DNA of 64,000 bases, from contig CANTUQ010000108.1 in NCBI GenBank assembly GCA_947683425.1, positions 1,364,001 through 1,428,000 of the forward strand, in the 5' to 3' direction. Below the pieces are notes generated by a model. That model had not been told where the DNA came from. It ran no database searches and saw only the letters and a list, made by a program, of their open reading frames with translations. Position numbers and translations under genes: made by a program. Below, piece by piece: positions 37,207 to 49,877 of this stretch. Within the stretch, counting starts at the first letter, position 1. Each line of letters opens with the position of its first letter. This stretch comes from Excoecaria cochinchinensis (lineage: Eukaryota; Streptophyta; Magnoliopsida; Malpighiales; Euphorbiaceae).

Positions 37207-37585
37207 ATCACGAGACGTGATGGAGCATCACGCCGTGACCCCCTTCCCTGAAGAAGGTCACGCGACGTGATGGGGCATCACGCCGTGATCCCCTTATCTG
37301 AGATATCTGAGAAGTTGGGAGAAGGAGAAGTCTATGAGAGGAAGCTCACGCGACGTGATGAAGCATCACGCCCTGACCTTCCTCCCTTTGGGAAGTCGCG
37401 ACGTGATGAAGCATCACGCCTCGCGACCTCGCCTGTTTCCTTCTCGTGATTTTTCTTCTCTTCCCCTCTCCTCACAGGCGTCACGAGACGTGACTGATGG
37501 TCACGCCGTGACTGCCTTGCTTTTTGCCTGGCACTTGCGTGAAGCCTGTGTCACGTGACGTGACGAATGGTCACGGCGTGACCAG
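37207..37585 (+). repeat. CpG-rich inverted-repeat cluster, D LTR 1
   Basis: Units of the form TCACGAGACGTGATGGAGCA followed by TCACGCCGTGACC recur at least six times with linkers of 20-60 bp. The same cluster is at 40792-41170 and 44377-44755 in LTRs 2 and 3. LTR 1 has CCCTGACC at one arm where the other two have CCGTGACC. Confidence 0.9.
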
Positions 37586-38752
37586 CCTTCCCTGCTGTCC
37601 TGTTTTATTAAAACAAAGTTTTAACTTCTGTTCTAAGGGTTTTTGCATTACATGACAAATGTTTGAGTTAAAATTGTATTGTATTTTGGATAATTGCATA
37701 ATATTGGGTTTTGTATACATGATTAATGATTAATCTACATGATTTACATGTTTATAATTTATTTAACATGGACTTTTTCAGTATGAACTATTTGTTCTTA
37801 TCATCTCCTGTAATTGATATTTATACATTTAAATGTTCTGAATTGGATCAATATACGTGTATATATGAAATATAAGTTAGTATTTAATGAAATTCACATG
37901 ACAAGATACGAGAATTATTGAGTTGTATACTTGATTAAATAATTTAATATTAGGGTACATGAATGATATGTCTATAATTTACATGAATATAGTTATTCCA
38001 ATGCGGGTTTTGTGTTCTTTTTACCTTCTGTGTTTGATAATTGAATATGTTTACATGTTTCTGGATTCGATTAGTATACACGTATACATGGATTATTACA
38101 AGATGAATTATAAGTTCTTATTACTTCCGGTAATTAATATTTGAATATATGTATATGTTTCTGATTTTAATCAATGTACATGAATACATGAATTATTGAG
38201 TTGTATTCATTCGAGCCTGAATGGTCATAGTAGTGGATAAGTAAGCGCTTACTTAGGTCAGAGTGTGTGTGCAGCTGCTATATGATAAAACGATATATGC
38301 GGGTCCATTTGGATCCTTGTTTCGACCATGTTTGGTCTATATGAAAATAAAGCGAGACTCCGGTCTCTATATGGAAAATACATGTTTGAGACTCATGTCT
38401 CTATATGCTTGGGATACTGTGTCCAATCAGTATCCAAATGACCGTATCCACTTCTAGAGAGTATTCAGACTAATCAGGCTACATGTTTATATGTGTTATA
38501 TATATTTATATATATCTATATGTTGAGATGTTTATTGACAAGATTAAAGGTATATGTTGTATATGAAATATAGTATAACTTTGTGTTTATACACCTTGAG
38601 TGTATATGTATTTGCAATGGTGAGAAATATGTAGATTTTAATTATGTTTTAATAGTTAATTACTTGTAATGTATGTTTATGATTGGGATGAGATTATAGT
38701 ATTGTTGTAAATATTGTATATGCATATTGTTAGTTTGTTTTGTTCCTCCCCA

Positions 38753-38794
38753 CTAAGCGTTATCGCTTAGCACGGGCTCTTTTCCCGTGCAGGT
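38753..38794 (+). promoter_or_regulatory. Double hairpin module, D LTR 1 (reference copy)
   Basis: CTAAGCG-TTAT-CGCTTAG is followed immediately by CACGGG, a loop of seven bases (CTCTTTT), CCCGTG and CAG|GT. Both stems are perfect. Confidence 0.75.
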
Positions 38795-39143
38795 GGCGAG
38801 TTTGGATTTGGAGTCAGATATCTGCGGGTCGGACACTAGGAGTCTTTTGATGAAGTTATTTTTGAAGTCTTCCGCTGTAACTTTTGTATATGGCTTGTAT
38901 ATAGCAGAGTAAATCTTGTGTAAAGAAGCAAATATGATTTTTGTATATGTATTCGATTACAAGCCTCATTTTGTAAAACAGTACAAATATATGTTATATG
39001 TAAAAAGGATTTACTAGTACATGATTAAAAGTTTCTTTATTTTACATTTGGTTTTTGTTTATACATGTGAATATGGATTCGTTATATGTGTTTACCCGCG
39101 TGGCACTCCGGTATCCTTCCAACGGGGATGGCGGGGTGTTACA

Positions 39144-39745
39144 GCTTGGTATCAGAGCCCAGGTTTGGTGGTTCTGGGTTATGTTGTGATTGTTTTGGTG
39201 TGAGTCAAGTCTATACATGAGAGTCAGTTTTGTATAGTGGCCTAATGCAGATGTCGTTTGTGTAAAGTATAGATGGAGTCTGACTCGCGTGAGAGCATAG
39301 ACGAGGCAGTGGCATATGTGAATTGATAAGAGTTCGAGATGACACTCTGTATTCCTGTCAGCTATCTTCTTAAAATCATGTGCACATAAGCATAGTGAAA
39401 CAAGGGGATGGGAAAAGTGCATTATAGTAGCTTACATTGCATTTTCGCATCATCTCGCATACATAAATCATTACATGATCATTTCATCCGCATCCCTCAT
39501 TTGTATGTAAACAGCATCATTGTATGCACTTCACTGAGAGAAGCTGACAGGATATACATCGAGTACTTGATGATTAGAAGAGGTATATGGATTAGAGTGT
39601 AGTGTGCTAAGGAAAGCATGGAGTGTACATGATTTGATAGTTATATGGTATAAGTGATAGCGATTCAGAGATTTGTTTAAAGATTTATCTACAAGTGATT
39701 AGCGAGGAAATTTCGAGGACGAAATTTTCTTAAGGGGGAGAGAGT
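39144..39745 (+). other. Element D interior 1
   Basis: The primer site TGGTATCAGAGCC is at 39147-39159. The polypurine tract CTTAAGGGGGAGAGAGT ends at 39745. Just before it GGAAATTTCGAGGACGAAAT encodes the NFEDEI phrase that ends pol of autonomous relatives. The rest (602 bp in all) has no coding potential. Confidence 0.92.
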
Positions 39746-42728
39746 TGTCACACCCCATAAGTGGCCTAATCGGAAATTGGCAATTTTCATTGGATATTTT
39801 AAGGACAATTGAGTCATCTATTAATGTAAGAGGATTTAATTGTAAGGAAATAATAGTGTTTAATTGCAAATGTCTAGTTTAGTGAGGAAAGAGTATTTTG
39901 ACAAGGACTTTTTGGTAATTATTTTGGATCAAAAGGTAAAAGAGAATAAGTGGATTAGTGATTCTGGTGCATGTGTGCCAAGTGGAAGGAGAATGTGCAC
40001 GTGGTGAGGGAAAGGACTGAAAAAGTTCTCATTCTTTTCTGGTTTTCTCTCACGCAAACCACATTCTGCCTTTTCTTCATTTTTCTGTTCTTCCTATCAT
40101 TTGCATGTGTGTTCAGTCATTGTGGAACTAGGGTTTGAGATTAGAAAAGAAGTTACAGAAGGTAAGTGGCTATTGGTTTCGTGTGGTTCTTCTTCTCATA
40201 TGGGTTTCTAGAGATTCTGTTCTTGGGTTTTAATTGTGGCTTTATTTGTTTGCAAGCATCTGAGGATTAAAGGAAAGAGAAAGGGAAAGGGCAAGATAGT
40301 GGACTGAGAGTGCAAGTGGACGTTTTTGAGCTTCGATACAGGTTTGGGAGTGTCTGTTCTTTATTGAACTGGGATCCTACTTGCTGTTTATTGTCAAAAT
40401 TGGCTATGTGTGTGTTGTCTATTAAAATGCATGAAATATGTACTGTGTATACATGATTCCTGTAGAAAGAAGGAAGTTCAATATGTAAATGACATGAACA
40501 TGCAATGAGATGAATATATATGAGTTTGAATGTGGAAAACCTGGAAAGTTGATATTCTGACATTGCCTCTGTTTAATTGTAAAAATGTTTTATTTGTGTT
40601 ATAAGTGCTGTGAATGTGCTCTGGAGACTTGAAGGTACGTATTCGAATTATGATTGCATGAAAAATGGTTTTAGATAAAGTGGAGTTTTGGATTTTAGAA
40701 ATACTCTGTTTTCTGATTTTCTGGTTTTTCACGTTTTCTTTCTGGGAATTCTGGAAATTTGTTGGAGAAGAAGAAGTAGTGTGTGTAGAAGATCACGAGA
40801 CGTGATGGAGCATCACGCCGTGACCCCCTTCCCTGAAGAAGGTCACGCGACGTGATGGGGCATCACGCCGTGATCCCCTTATCTGAGATATCTGAGAAGT
40901 TGGGAGAAGGAGAAGTCTGTGAGAGGAAGCTCACGCGACGTGATGAAGCATCACGCCGTGACCTTCCTCCCTTTGGGAAGTCGCGACGTGATGAAGCATC
41001 ACGCCTCGCGACCTCGCCTGTTTCCTTCTCGTGATTTTTCTTCTCTTCCCCTCTCCTCACAGGCGTCACGAGACGTGACTGATGGTCACGCCGTGACTGC
41101 CTTGCTTTTTGCCTGGCACTTGCGTGAAGCCTGTGTCACGTGACGTGACGAATGGTCACGGCGTGACCAGCCTTCCCTGCTGTCCTGTTTTATTAAAACA
41201 AAGTTTTAACTTCTGTTCTAAGGGTTTTTGCATTACATGACAAATGTTTGAGTTAAAATTGTATTGTATTTTGGATAATTGCATAATATTGGGTTTTGTA
41301 TACATGATTAATGATTAATCTACATGATTTACATGTTTATAATTTATTTAACATGGACTTTTTCAATATGAACTATTTGTTCTTATCATCTCCTGTAATT
41401 GATATTTATACATTTAAATGTTCTGAATTGGATCAATATACGTGTATATATGAAATATAAGTTAGTATTTAATGAAATTCACATGACAAGATACGAGAAT
41501 TATTGAGTTGTATACTTGATTAAATAATTTAATATTAGGGTACATGAATGATATGTCTATAATTTACATGAATATAGTTATTCCAATGCGGGTTTTGTGT
41601 TCTTTTTACCTTCTGTGTTTGATAATTGAATATGTTTACATGTTTCTGGATTCGATTAGTATACACGTATACATGGATTATTACAAGATGAATTATAAGT
41701 TCTTATTACTTCCGGTAATTAATATTTGAATATATGTATATGTTTCTGATTTTAATCAATGTACATGAATACATGAATTATTGAGTTGTATTCATTCGAG
41801 CCTGAATGGTCATAGTAGTGGATAAGTAAGCGCTTACTTAGGTCAGAGTGTGTGTGCAGCTGCTATATGATAAAACGATATATGCGGGTCCATTTGGATC
41901 CTTGTTTCGACCATGTTTGGTCTATATGAAAATAAAGCGAGACTCCGGTCTCTATATGGAAAATACATGTTTGAGACTTATGTCTCTATATGCTTGGGAT
42001 ACTGTGTCCAATCAGTATTCAAATGACCGTATCCACTTCTAGAGAGTATTCAGACTAATCAGGCTACATGTTTATATGTGTTATATATATTTATATATAT
42101 CTATATGTTGAGATGTTTATTGACAAGATTAAAGGTATATGTTGTATATGAAATATAGTATAACTTTGTGTTTATACACCTTGAGTGTATATATATTTGC
42201 AATGGTGAGAAATATGTAGATTTTAATTATGTTTTAATAGTTAATTACTTGTAATGTATGTTTATGATTGGGATGAGATTATAGTATTGTTGTAAATATT
42301 GTATATGCATATTGTTAGTTTGTTTTGTTCCTCCCCACTAAGCGTTATCGCTTAGCACGGGCTCTTTTCCCGTGCAGGTGGCGAGTTTGGATTTGGAGTC
42401 AGATATCTGCGGGTCGGACACTAGGAGTCTTTTGATGAAGTTATTTTTGAAGTCTTCCGCTGTAACTTTTGTATATGGCTTGTATATAGCAGAGTAAATC
42501 TTGTGTAAAGAAGCAAATATGATTTTTGTATATGTATTCGATTACAAGCCTCATTTTGTAAAACAGTACAAATATATGTTATATGTAAAAAGGATTTACT
42601 AGTACATGATTAAAAGTTTCTTTATTTTACATTTGGTTTTTGTTTATACATGTGAATATGGATTCGTTATATGTGTTTACCCGCGTGGCACTCCGGTATC
42701 CTTCCAACAGGGATGGCGGGGTGTTACA
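39746..42728 (+). repeat. Element D LTR 2
   Basis: It is collinear with LTR 1. The differences I noticed include GTATTC for GTATCC near 42017 and AACAGGGATG near 42707. The CpG cluster is at 40792-41170. Confidence 0.95.
42338..42379 (+). promoter_or_regulatory. Double hairpin module, D LTR 2
   Basis: Identical to the LTR 1 copy. Confidence 0.75.
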
Positions 42729-43330
42729 GCTTGGTATCAGAGCCTAGGTTTGGTGGTTCTGGGTTATGTTGTGATTGTTTTGGTGTGAGTCAAGTCTATA
42801 CATGAGAGTCAGTTTTGTATAGTGGCCTAATGCAGATGTCGTTTGTGTAAAGTATAGATGGAGTCTGACTCGCGTGAGAGCATAGACGAGGCAGTGGCAT
42901 ATGTGAATTGATAAGAGTTCGAGATGACACTCTGTATTCCTGTCAGCTATCTTCTTGAAATCATGTGCACATAAGCATAGTGAAACAAGGGGATGGGAAA
43001 AGTGCATTATAGTAGCTTACATTGCATTTTCGCATCATCTCGCATACATAAATCATTACATGATCATTTCATCCGCATCCCTCATTTGTATGTAAACAGC
43101 ATCATTGTATGCACTTCACTGAGAGAAGCTGACAGGATATACATCGAGTACTTGATGATTAGAAGAGGTATATGGATTAGAGTGTAGTGTGCTAAGGAAA
43201 GCATGGAGTGTACATGATTTGATAGTTATATGGTATAAGTGATAGCGATTCAGAGATTTGTTTAAAGATTTATCTACAAGTGATTAGCGAGGAAATTTCG
43301 AGGACGAAATTTTCTTAAGGGGGAGAGAGT
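42729..43330 (+). other. Element D interior 2
   Basis: 602 bp, nearly identical to interior 1. It has AGAGCCTAGG instead of AGAGCCCAGG near the primer site (42732-42744). Confidence 0.92.
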
Positions 43331-46313
43331 TGTCACACCCCATAAGTGGCCTAATCGGAAATTGGCAATTTTCATTGGATATTTTAAGGACAATTGAGTC
43401 ATCTATTAATGTAAGAGGATTTAATTGTAAGGAAATAATAGTGTTTAATTGCAAATGTCTAGTTTAGTGAGGAAAGAGTATTTTGACAAGGACTTTTTGG
43501 TAATTATTTTTGATCAAAAGGTAAAAGAGAATAAGTGGATTAGTGATTCTGGTGCATGTGTGCCAAGTGGAAGGAGGATGTGCACGTGGTGAGGGAAAGG
43601 ACTGAAAAAGTTCTCATTCTTTTCTGGTTTTCTCTCACGCAAACCACATTCTGCCTTTTCTTCATTTTTCTGTTCTTCCTATCATTTGCATGTGTGTTCA
43701 GTCATTGTGGAACTAGGGTTTGAGATTAGAAAAGAAGTTACAGAAGGTAAGTGGCTATTGGTTTCGTGTGGTTCTTCTTCTCATATGGGTTTCTAGAGAT
43801 TCTGTTCTTGGGTTTTAATTGTGGCTTTATTTGTTTGCAAGCATCTGAGGATTAAAGGAAAGAGAAAGGAAAAGGGCAAGATAGTGGACTGAGAGTGCAA
43901 GTGGACGTTTTTGAGCTTCGATACAGGTTTGGGAGTGTCTGTTCTTTATTGAACTGGGATCCTACTTGCTGTTTATTGTCAAAATTGGCTATGTGTGTGT
44001 TGTCTATTAAAATGCATGAAATATGTACTGTGTATACATGATTCCTGTAGAAAGAAGGAAGTTCAATATGTAAATGACATGAACATGCAATGAGATGAAT
44101 ATATATGAGTTTGAATGTGGAAAACCTGGAAAGTTGATATTCTGACATTGCCTCTGTTTAATTGTAAAAATGTTTTATTTGTGTTATAAGTGCTGTGAAT
44201 GTGCTCTGGAGACTTGAAGGTACGTATTCGAATTATGATTGCATGAAAAATGGTTTTAGATAAAGTGGAGTTTTGGATTTTAGAAATACTCTGTTTTCTG
44301 ATTTTCTGGTTTTTCACGTTTTCTTTCTAGGAATTCTGGAAATTTGTTGGAGAAGAAGAAGTAGTGTGTGTAGAAGATCACGAGACGTGATGGAGCATCA
44401 CGCCGTGACCCCCTTCCCTGAAGAAGGTCACGCGACGTGATGGGGCATCACGCCGTGATCCCCTTATCTGAGATATCTGAGAAGTTGGGAGAAGGAGAAG
44501 TCTGTGAGAGGAAGCTCACGCGACGTGATGAAGCATCACGCCGTGACCTTCCTCCCTTTGGGAAGTCGCGACGTGATGAAGCATCACGCCTCGCGACCTC
44601 GCCTGTTTCCTTCTCGTGATTTTTCTTCTCTTCCCCTCTCCTCACAGGCGTCACGAGACGTGACTGATGGTCACGCCGTGACTGCCTTGCTTTTTGCCTG
44701 GCACTTGCGTGAAGCCTGTGTCACGTGACGTGACGAATGGTCACGGCGTGACCAGCCTTCCCTGCTGTCCTGTTTTATTAAAACAAAGTTTTAACTTCTG
44801 TTCTAAGGGTTTTTGCATTACATGACAAATGTTTGAGTTAAAATTGTATTGTATTTTGGATAATTGCATAATATTGGGTTTTGTATACATGATTAATGAT
44901 TAATCTACATGATTTACATGTTTATAATTTATTTAACATGGACTTTTTCAATATGAACTATTTGTTCTTATCATCTCCTGTAATTGATATTTATACATTT
45001 AAATGTTCTGAATTGGATCAATATACGTGTATATATGAAATATAAGTTAGTATTTAATGAAATTCACATGACAAGATACGAGAATTATTGAGTTGTATAC
45101 TTGATTAAATAATTTAATATTAGGGTACATGAATGATATGTCTATAATTTACATGAATATAGTTATTCCAATGCGGGTTTTGTGTTCTTTTTACCTTCTG
45201 TGTTTGATAATTGAATATGTTTACATGTTTCTGGATTCGATTAGTATACACGTATACATGGATTATTACAAGATGAATTATAAGTTCTTATTACTTCCGG
45301 TAATTAATATTTGAATATATGTATATGTTTCTGATTTTAATCAATGTACATGAATACATGAATTATTGAGTTGTATTCATTCGAGCCTGAATGGTCATAG
45401 TAGTGGATAAGTAAGCGCTTACTTAGGTCAGAGTGTGTGTGCAGCTGCTATATGATAAAACGATATATGCGGGTCCATTTGGATCCTTGTTTCGACCATG
45501 TTTGGTCTATATGAAAATAAAGCGAGACTCCGGTCTCTATATGGAAAATACATGTTTGAGACTCATGTCTCTATATGCTTGGGATACTGTGTCCAATCAG
45601 TATCCAAATGACCGTATCCACTTCTAGAGAGTATTCAGACTAATCAGGCTACATGTTTATATGTGTTATATATATTTATATATATCTATATGTTGAGATG
45701 TTTATTGACAAGATTAAAGGTATATGTTGTATATGAAATATAGTATAACTTTGTGTTTATACACCTTGAGTGTATATGTATTTGCAATGGTGAGAAATAT
45801 GTAGATTTTAATTATGTTTTAATAGTTAATTACTTGTAATGTATGTTTATGATTGGGATGAGATTATAGTATTGTTGTAAATATTGTATATGCATATTGT
45901 TAGTTTGTTTTGTTCCTCCCCACTAAGCGTTATCGCTTAGCACGGGCTCTTTTCCCGTGCAGGTGGCGAGTTTGGATTTGGAGTCAGATATCTGCGGGTC
46001 GGACACTAGGAGTCTTTTGATGAAGTTATTTTTGAAGTCTTCCGCTGTAACTTTTGTATATGGCTTGTATATAGCAGAGTAAATCTTGTGTAAAGAAGCA
46101 AATATGATTTTTGTATATGTATTCGATTACAAGCCTCATTTTGTAAAACAGTACAAATATATGTTATATGTAAAAAGGATTTACTAGTACATGATTAAAA
46201 GTTTCTTTATTTTACATTTGGTTTTTGTTTATACATGTGAATATGGATTCGTTATATGTGTTTACCCGCGTGGCACTCCGGTATCCTTCCAACGGGGATG
46301 GCGGGGTGTTACA
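43331..46313 (+). repeat. Element D LTR 3
   Basis: It is collinear with LTRs 1 and 2 and is followed by the target duplication cttta. The CpG cluster is at 44377-44755. Confidence 0.95.
45923..45964 (+). promoter_or_regulatory. Double hairpin module, D LTR 3
   Basis: Identical to the LTR 1 copy. Confidence 0.75.
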
Positions 46314-46318
46314 CTTTA

Positions 46319-48205
46319 AGTATCAACATCTAGACATCCGTCGATGCCAAACATATAGACACCCGTCAGTGCCAACATCTAGCAGCTGCAAATCATCTAA
46401 CCCTTTATAGGCATGCCTATCTATCCACTTGTATGAGCATCTAAGGCTTATAACCATTATCCCATATCAAAACATGTATGGTCATTCATATACATTTACT
46501 TAAACCCATGCTAGTCATGTAATCTACTTTATATCTTACTATACATACATACATGTCATTCTAAACTCATTCACATGTAACTCTATATGCATATCATTGC
46601 ATACATGGTTCACCATGCTCAAGATATTTTAAATATATGCTTGTTAATACGCATCATCATTCATGATTTATCATACTTAATTTACACATGGATATACGCA
46701 TTCACATTTACACTTATTCACCTTCACATTCTTGTTGTACGCATTCATATTCAAGACTATACATATTCGCATTCAAAACTATAGCATCCGCATTCACATA
46801 CTTAATTCATCACACTTATAGCTCATACATATTTACATATATATTAGTATGCATAATTCATCATGCTTAAGATACTCATTTTATAATGATAAATATGTAT
46901 TGGACAAGTAATGGGAACTCGTGGTGAAGTTCGGGTGCATTTCGGGAAGAAAAACACACTAAAAAGACAAAACAGAGAGGGGTCACGGTGGCAATGAATT
47001 GGTTGTGACCGTGAGGTCCATAAATAGGCATTCTTCCTGCTAAAAACATATGTCAAGGTGGCAATGAATTTCATTGTGACCGTGACATACCAAAATAAGC
47101 AAAATAGAAGCTAAACTTCAGGACTGCTTCGCACCACAATTTTGTACAGCCCATACAGATGTCTTACACTCAATTTTAGGCAACGATTCCTTCATAACAT
47201 TTCTTCATCTATGTCTTATCTTTCAAATGAGACAATTTTCAGGTCAAATGTATTTGTAAAACATCAGATATGAATTAAAAAATATAGACTGTTCTAGTGA
47301 ACCCTACAAGGTAGAGACACGTCTATTTGTGCTATTTTTAGGGGTCTTAGAGCCAGAATTAGCTCAAAGTTATTTCTTCCAAATTTATAGGTATTGAAGT
47401 AATGATTAAAATGAATCAATAAAAACTCAATTTGGAGTTCTGAAACTCCAGTTATGCCCAAAATACTATACGGAGTTCTAGTAAGCTATAAGCAGAATTT
47501 TCCCTAACACTAGGGTTCATAGTTTTCATGCTTATTCACTTAATATGCTCATGGATTTTGTTCAATACACATCACACATCATGTGTACACTTCAAGTACA
47601 CACATAATCATGCATCAATTACACATCACAACTAGCTATCCAACACATATAATCAAATAAAATCAACATAAAAACACATAAGAACACATATATCCCAAAC
47701 CTCAAAATGGGTTGCTGGACACTCTCAATCTCCAGCTACACCTTCTCCTTTCCCTTAGCTTTCCTCTTGTCCAAATCTTTTTGGTTTAACTCTTCAAACC
47801 AATCCACATGCAATCAAATTCCAGATTCAATTGAGAAGAAAAAGAAACTCAAACTCAAGAGATGAAGGAATACAGAATTTTGAGGAAAGCAAAGAATGGG
47901 AAATGCTGTCAAATTCCACTACCAATTCAGCCTCATAATTAAACATAATTTGCATGCAAAAAGGGCTGGCTGTCTCATGGGAGAAGCCACACGTGGATTC
48001 CACTCCTCAGCCTTACCAAAATCCAGCAAATGATCTTTGGCAAATAACCATTCAGTCCCTCTCATATATTCTGTCCTTTAATGGCAACTTTTCCTTTTTC
48101 AATTACACCCTTGGCCCATTAATTACTCACTTAATCCAATCTCATTAACACCCTAACATGCAATTGACACTATAATCCAACTAGGGTACACTTTGGGGTA
48201 TTACA
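46319..48205 (-). repeat. Solo LTR J, right part (5' end of the LTR in its own sense)
   Basis: On the minus strand it starts TGTAATACCCCAAAGTGTAC. It shares phrases with the F LTR (for example around 47320-47400, the complement of CTCTAAGACCC). Two stem-loops with CACGGT...ACCGTG arms lie at 46982-47015 and 47050-47086. There is no interior, so J is a solo LTR. Confidence 0.87.
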
Positions 48206-48210
48206 GTGAG

Positions 48211-49221
48211 TCGAGCCTGAACGGTCATAGTAGTGGATAGATAAGCATACTTATAAAGGGACAGAGTGCAGCTGCCCATGACGGCCCCGTTTGGGCCAAG
48301 CGGCCGACCTCCGAGATCGTCATTCTAATAGAGACAGAGAGAATGTTTTGAGACTTCGGTCTTCTGTTTTGTAATGTACCCGTATCCACAATTAATGAGA
48401 ATTCAGGCTACTTTATGTTTTGTAGTGTTTTCCAGGCGACTGTAGGCTCTGTAGTGTACAAGAAGTGCAGTAGAGACTTGCATATGTATAGAGATTCATA
48501 TAGATACACATGAACATAGCATGGCATGATATCGCTATTATTTTTGCCATATTGCTTGGATATTTGCATATGAATATAGTATGACACGAATATAGCATGA
48601 CATGAATATAGTAGAGACTTGTATATGAATATGAACATAATATAACATAACATCGCCATTGTTTGCTATACTTGGATTTTTGCACATGGAACTGATTAGA
48701 GTAAATGTTATTTGTTACAAGGTTGTGTATATGGTTATTTGTGAATGACATGACTAGTGATATGCATGTGATATATTTGTGACTTCGTTCAAAGTCTTTT
48801 ATTTCAGTTTATCTCCACTAAGCGTTATCGCTTAGCACGGGTATTTTTCCTATGTAGGTTTTCGGGATGCGATTAGAGAGTTTGCATCTGTAGGTCATGG
48901 CCACTAGGAGCTTGTTGAAGATCTTTTTGTATAAGATAGAGTTTCCTTTTTATGTTTTGAGTAGCATCATTATGTATATAGAACAGTATAGCATCAGATG
49001 TAAATGTTAACTGTTTTGTATATGTACCGAAAATGAATATGTAGTAAGTATAAAAATTTTGTTTATGTACAGTTTATATATATGATATAAGAGCTTTTGT
49101 TTGGCCCAAGTTATTTATTTATTGTTATCGCTTCCGCCTTGGTGTATGCATGTCTACGAGTATGTGTGTGCTTGGCTTGTGGCACCCCGATATTCCTTCC
49201 CGGGGGTATGGGGGTGTTACA
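48211..49221 (+). repeat. Element F 3' LTR, second part
   Basis: It resumes the F LTR after J and ends GGGGGTGTTACA, followed by gattt. The double hairpin is at 48818-48859. Confidence 0.92.
48818..48859 (+). promoter_or_regulatory. Double hairpin module, element F 3' LTR
   Basis: The first stem is perfect, unlike the F 5' LTR. The second is CACGGG...CCTATG, ending TAG|GT. Confidence 0.65.
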
Positions 49222-49877
49222 GATTTGTTATTGCTCTGTATTTGCAATGTACCTATGGGTACCTATTGTTTTATATTTCCTATTATCCACTTCCTTTGGG
49301 AATGCAGGCAAACTATTAAACGTTATATGTTAAATGAAAATTATGAAATGTGAATTCTTTAAATAATGTGTATATATATGTCTATGTATGTGCGCGCGTG
49401 CTTAAAAGATACAAACTACATGTATGTGACAAATATTAATTGGTTCGTTATATGTATGCATCATATGTATGTGTCTAATGACAATCACTATGAGTGATCA
49501 TCCATATCATATTTGTTACCCACTAAGTCGTGCGCTTAGCACGGGTGTTCCTTCCGTGTAGGTATCGAAGCCAAAACAACCAACAAGGACATCACACAAC
49601 TCACAAGGCCGACAGAATAGTAGAAAGCTTATCAATGTATGTCTTGTATTTTTCTATAGTAATGTAAATATATTCCTTTTTGTTGTAATTATATATGTAT
49701 TAAAATAAGTATGTAATCAAGACAGTTTTTGGTATGTAAAAGTTAGTATGGACTTTGTTATATGTAATATGATTAATATGATATAATGAAAGATAGAAAT
49801 TTTATAATTCTGGTTATGATATGTTAGATATGCCATGCTACGGTGTGGTTTACTATGTACGGGTAAAAGGTGTTACA
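49222..49877 (+). repeat. LTR H, terminal part
   Basis: It continues H after F and ends GGGTAAAAGGTGTTACA. No primer site follows. A divergent hairpin module is at 49523-49563. Confidence 0.8.
49523..49563 (+). promoter_or_regulatory. Hairpin module, LTR H (divergent)
   Basis: The first stem is shortened to CTAAG/CTTAG around TCGTGCG. The second stem is CACGG...CCGTG, then TAG|GT. Confidence 0.6.

Larger units (their letters stand above)
36161..39143 (+). repeat. Element D LTR 1
   Basis: It starts TGTCACACCCCATAAGTGGC and ends GGCGGGGTGTTACA. Modules: GTAAGT at 36577-36582, CAG|GTTTGGGAG at 36754-36765, CpG inverted-repeat cluster 37207-37585, double hairpin 38753-38794. Many 60-100 codon frames occur in all three copies but show no protein-like composition. 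Confidence 0.95.
36161..46313 (+). mobile_element. Element D: tandem array LTR-interior-LTR-interior-LTR, non-autonomous
   Basis: Three LTRs of exactly 2983 bp each (36161-39143, 39746-42728, 43331-46313) alternate with two 602-bp interiors. The period is exactly 3585 bp. A single target duplication cttta flanks the whole array (36156-36160 and 46314-46318). Copies differ by only a handful of substitutions and no indels that I can see. Neither interior codes for protein. Confidence 0.96.
29767..49221 (+). mobile_element. Element F: non-autonomous Tekay-like element with long LTRs and a 219-bp interior
   Basis: LTRs of about 3.05 kb (29767-32814, and 33034-35101 plus 48211-49221) flank an interior of only 219 bp. 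The interior has a primer site and polypurine tract but no coding capacity. Target duplication gattt is present at 29762-29766 and 49222-49226. The 3' LTR is split by solo LTR J, which itself carries array D. Confidence 0.93.

Noticed and set aside
36682..45627. Sets of 60-100 codon frames repeated three times with identical sequence
   Set aside because: They repeat because the D LTR is present three times. Composition is random-like, and they sit on both strands over splice-like and hairpin signals.
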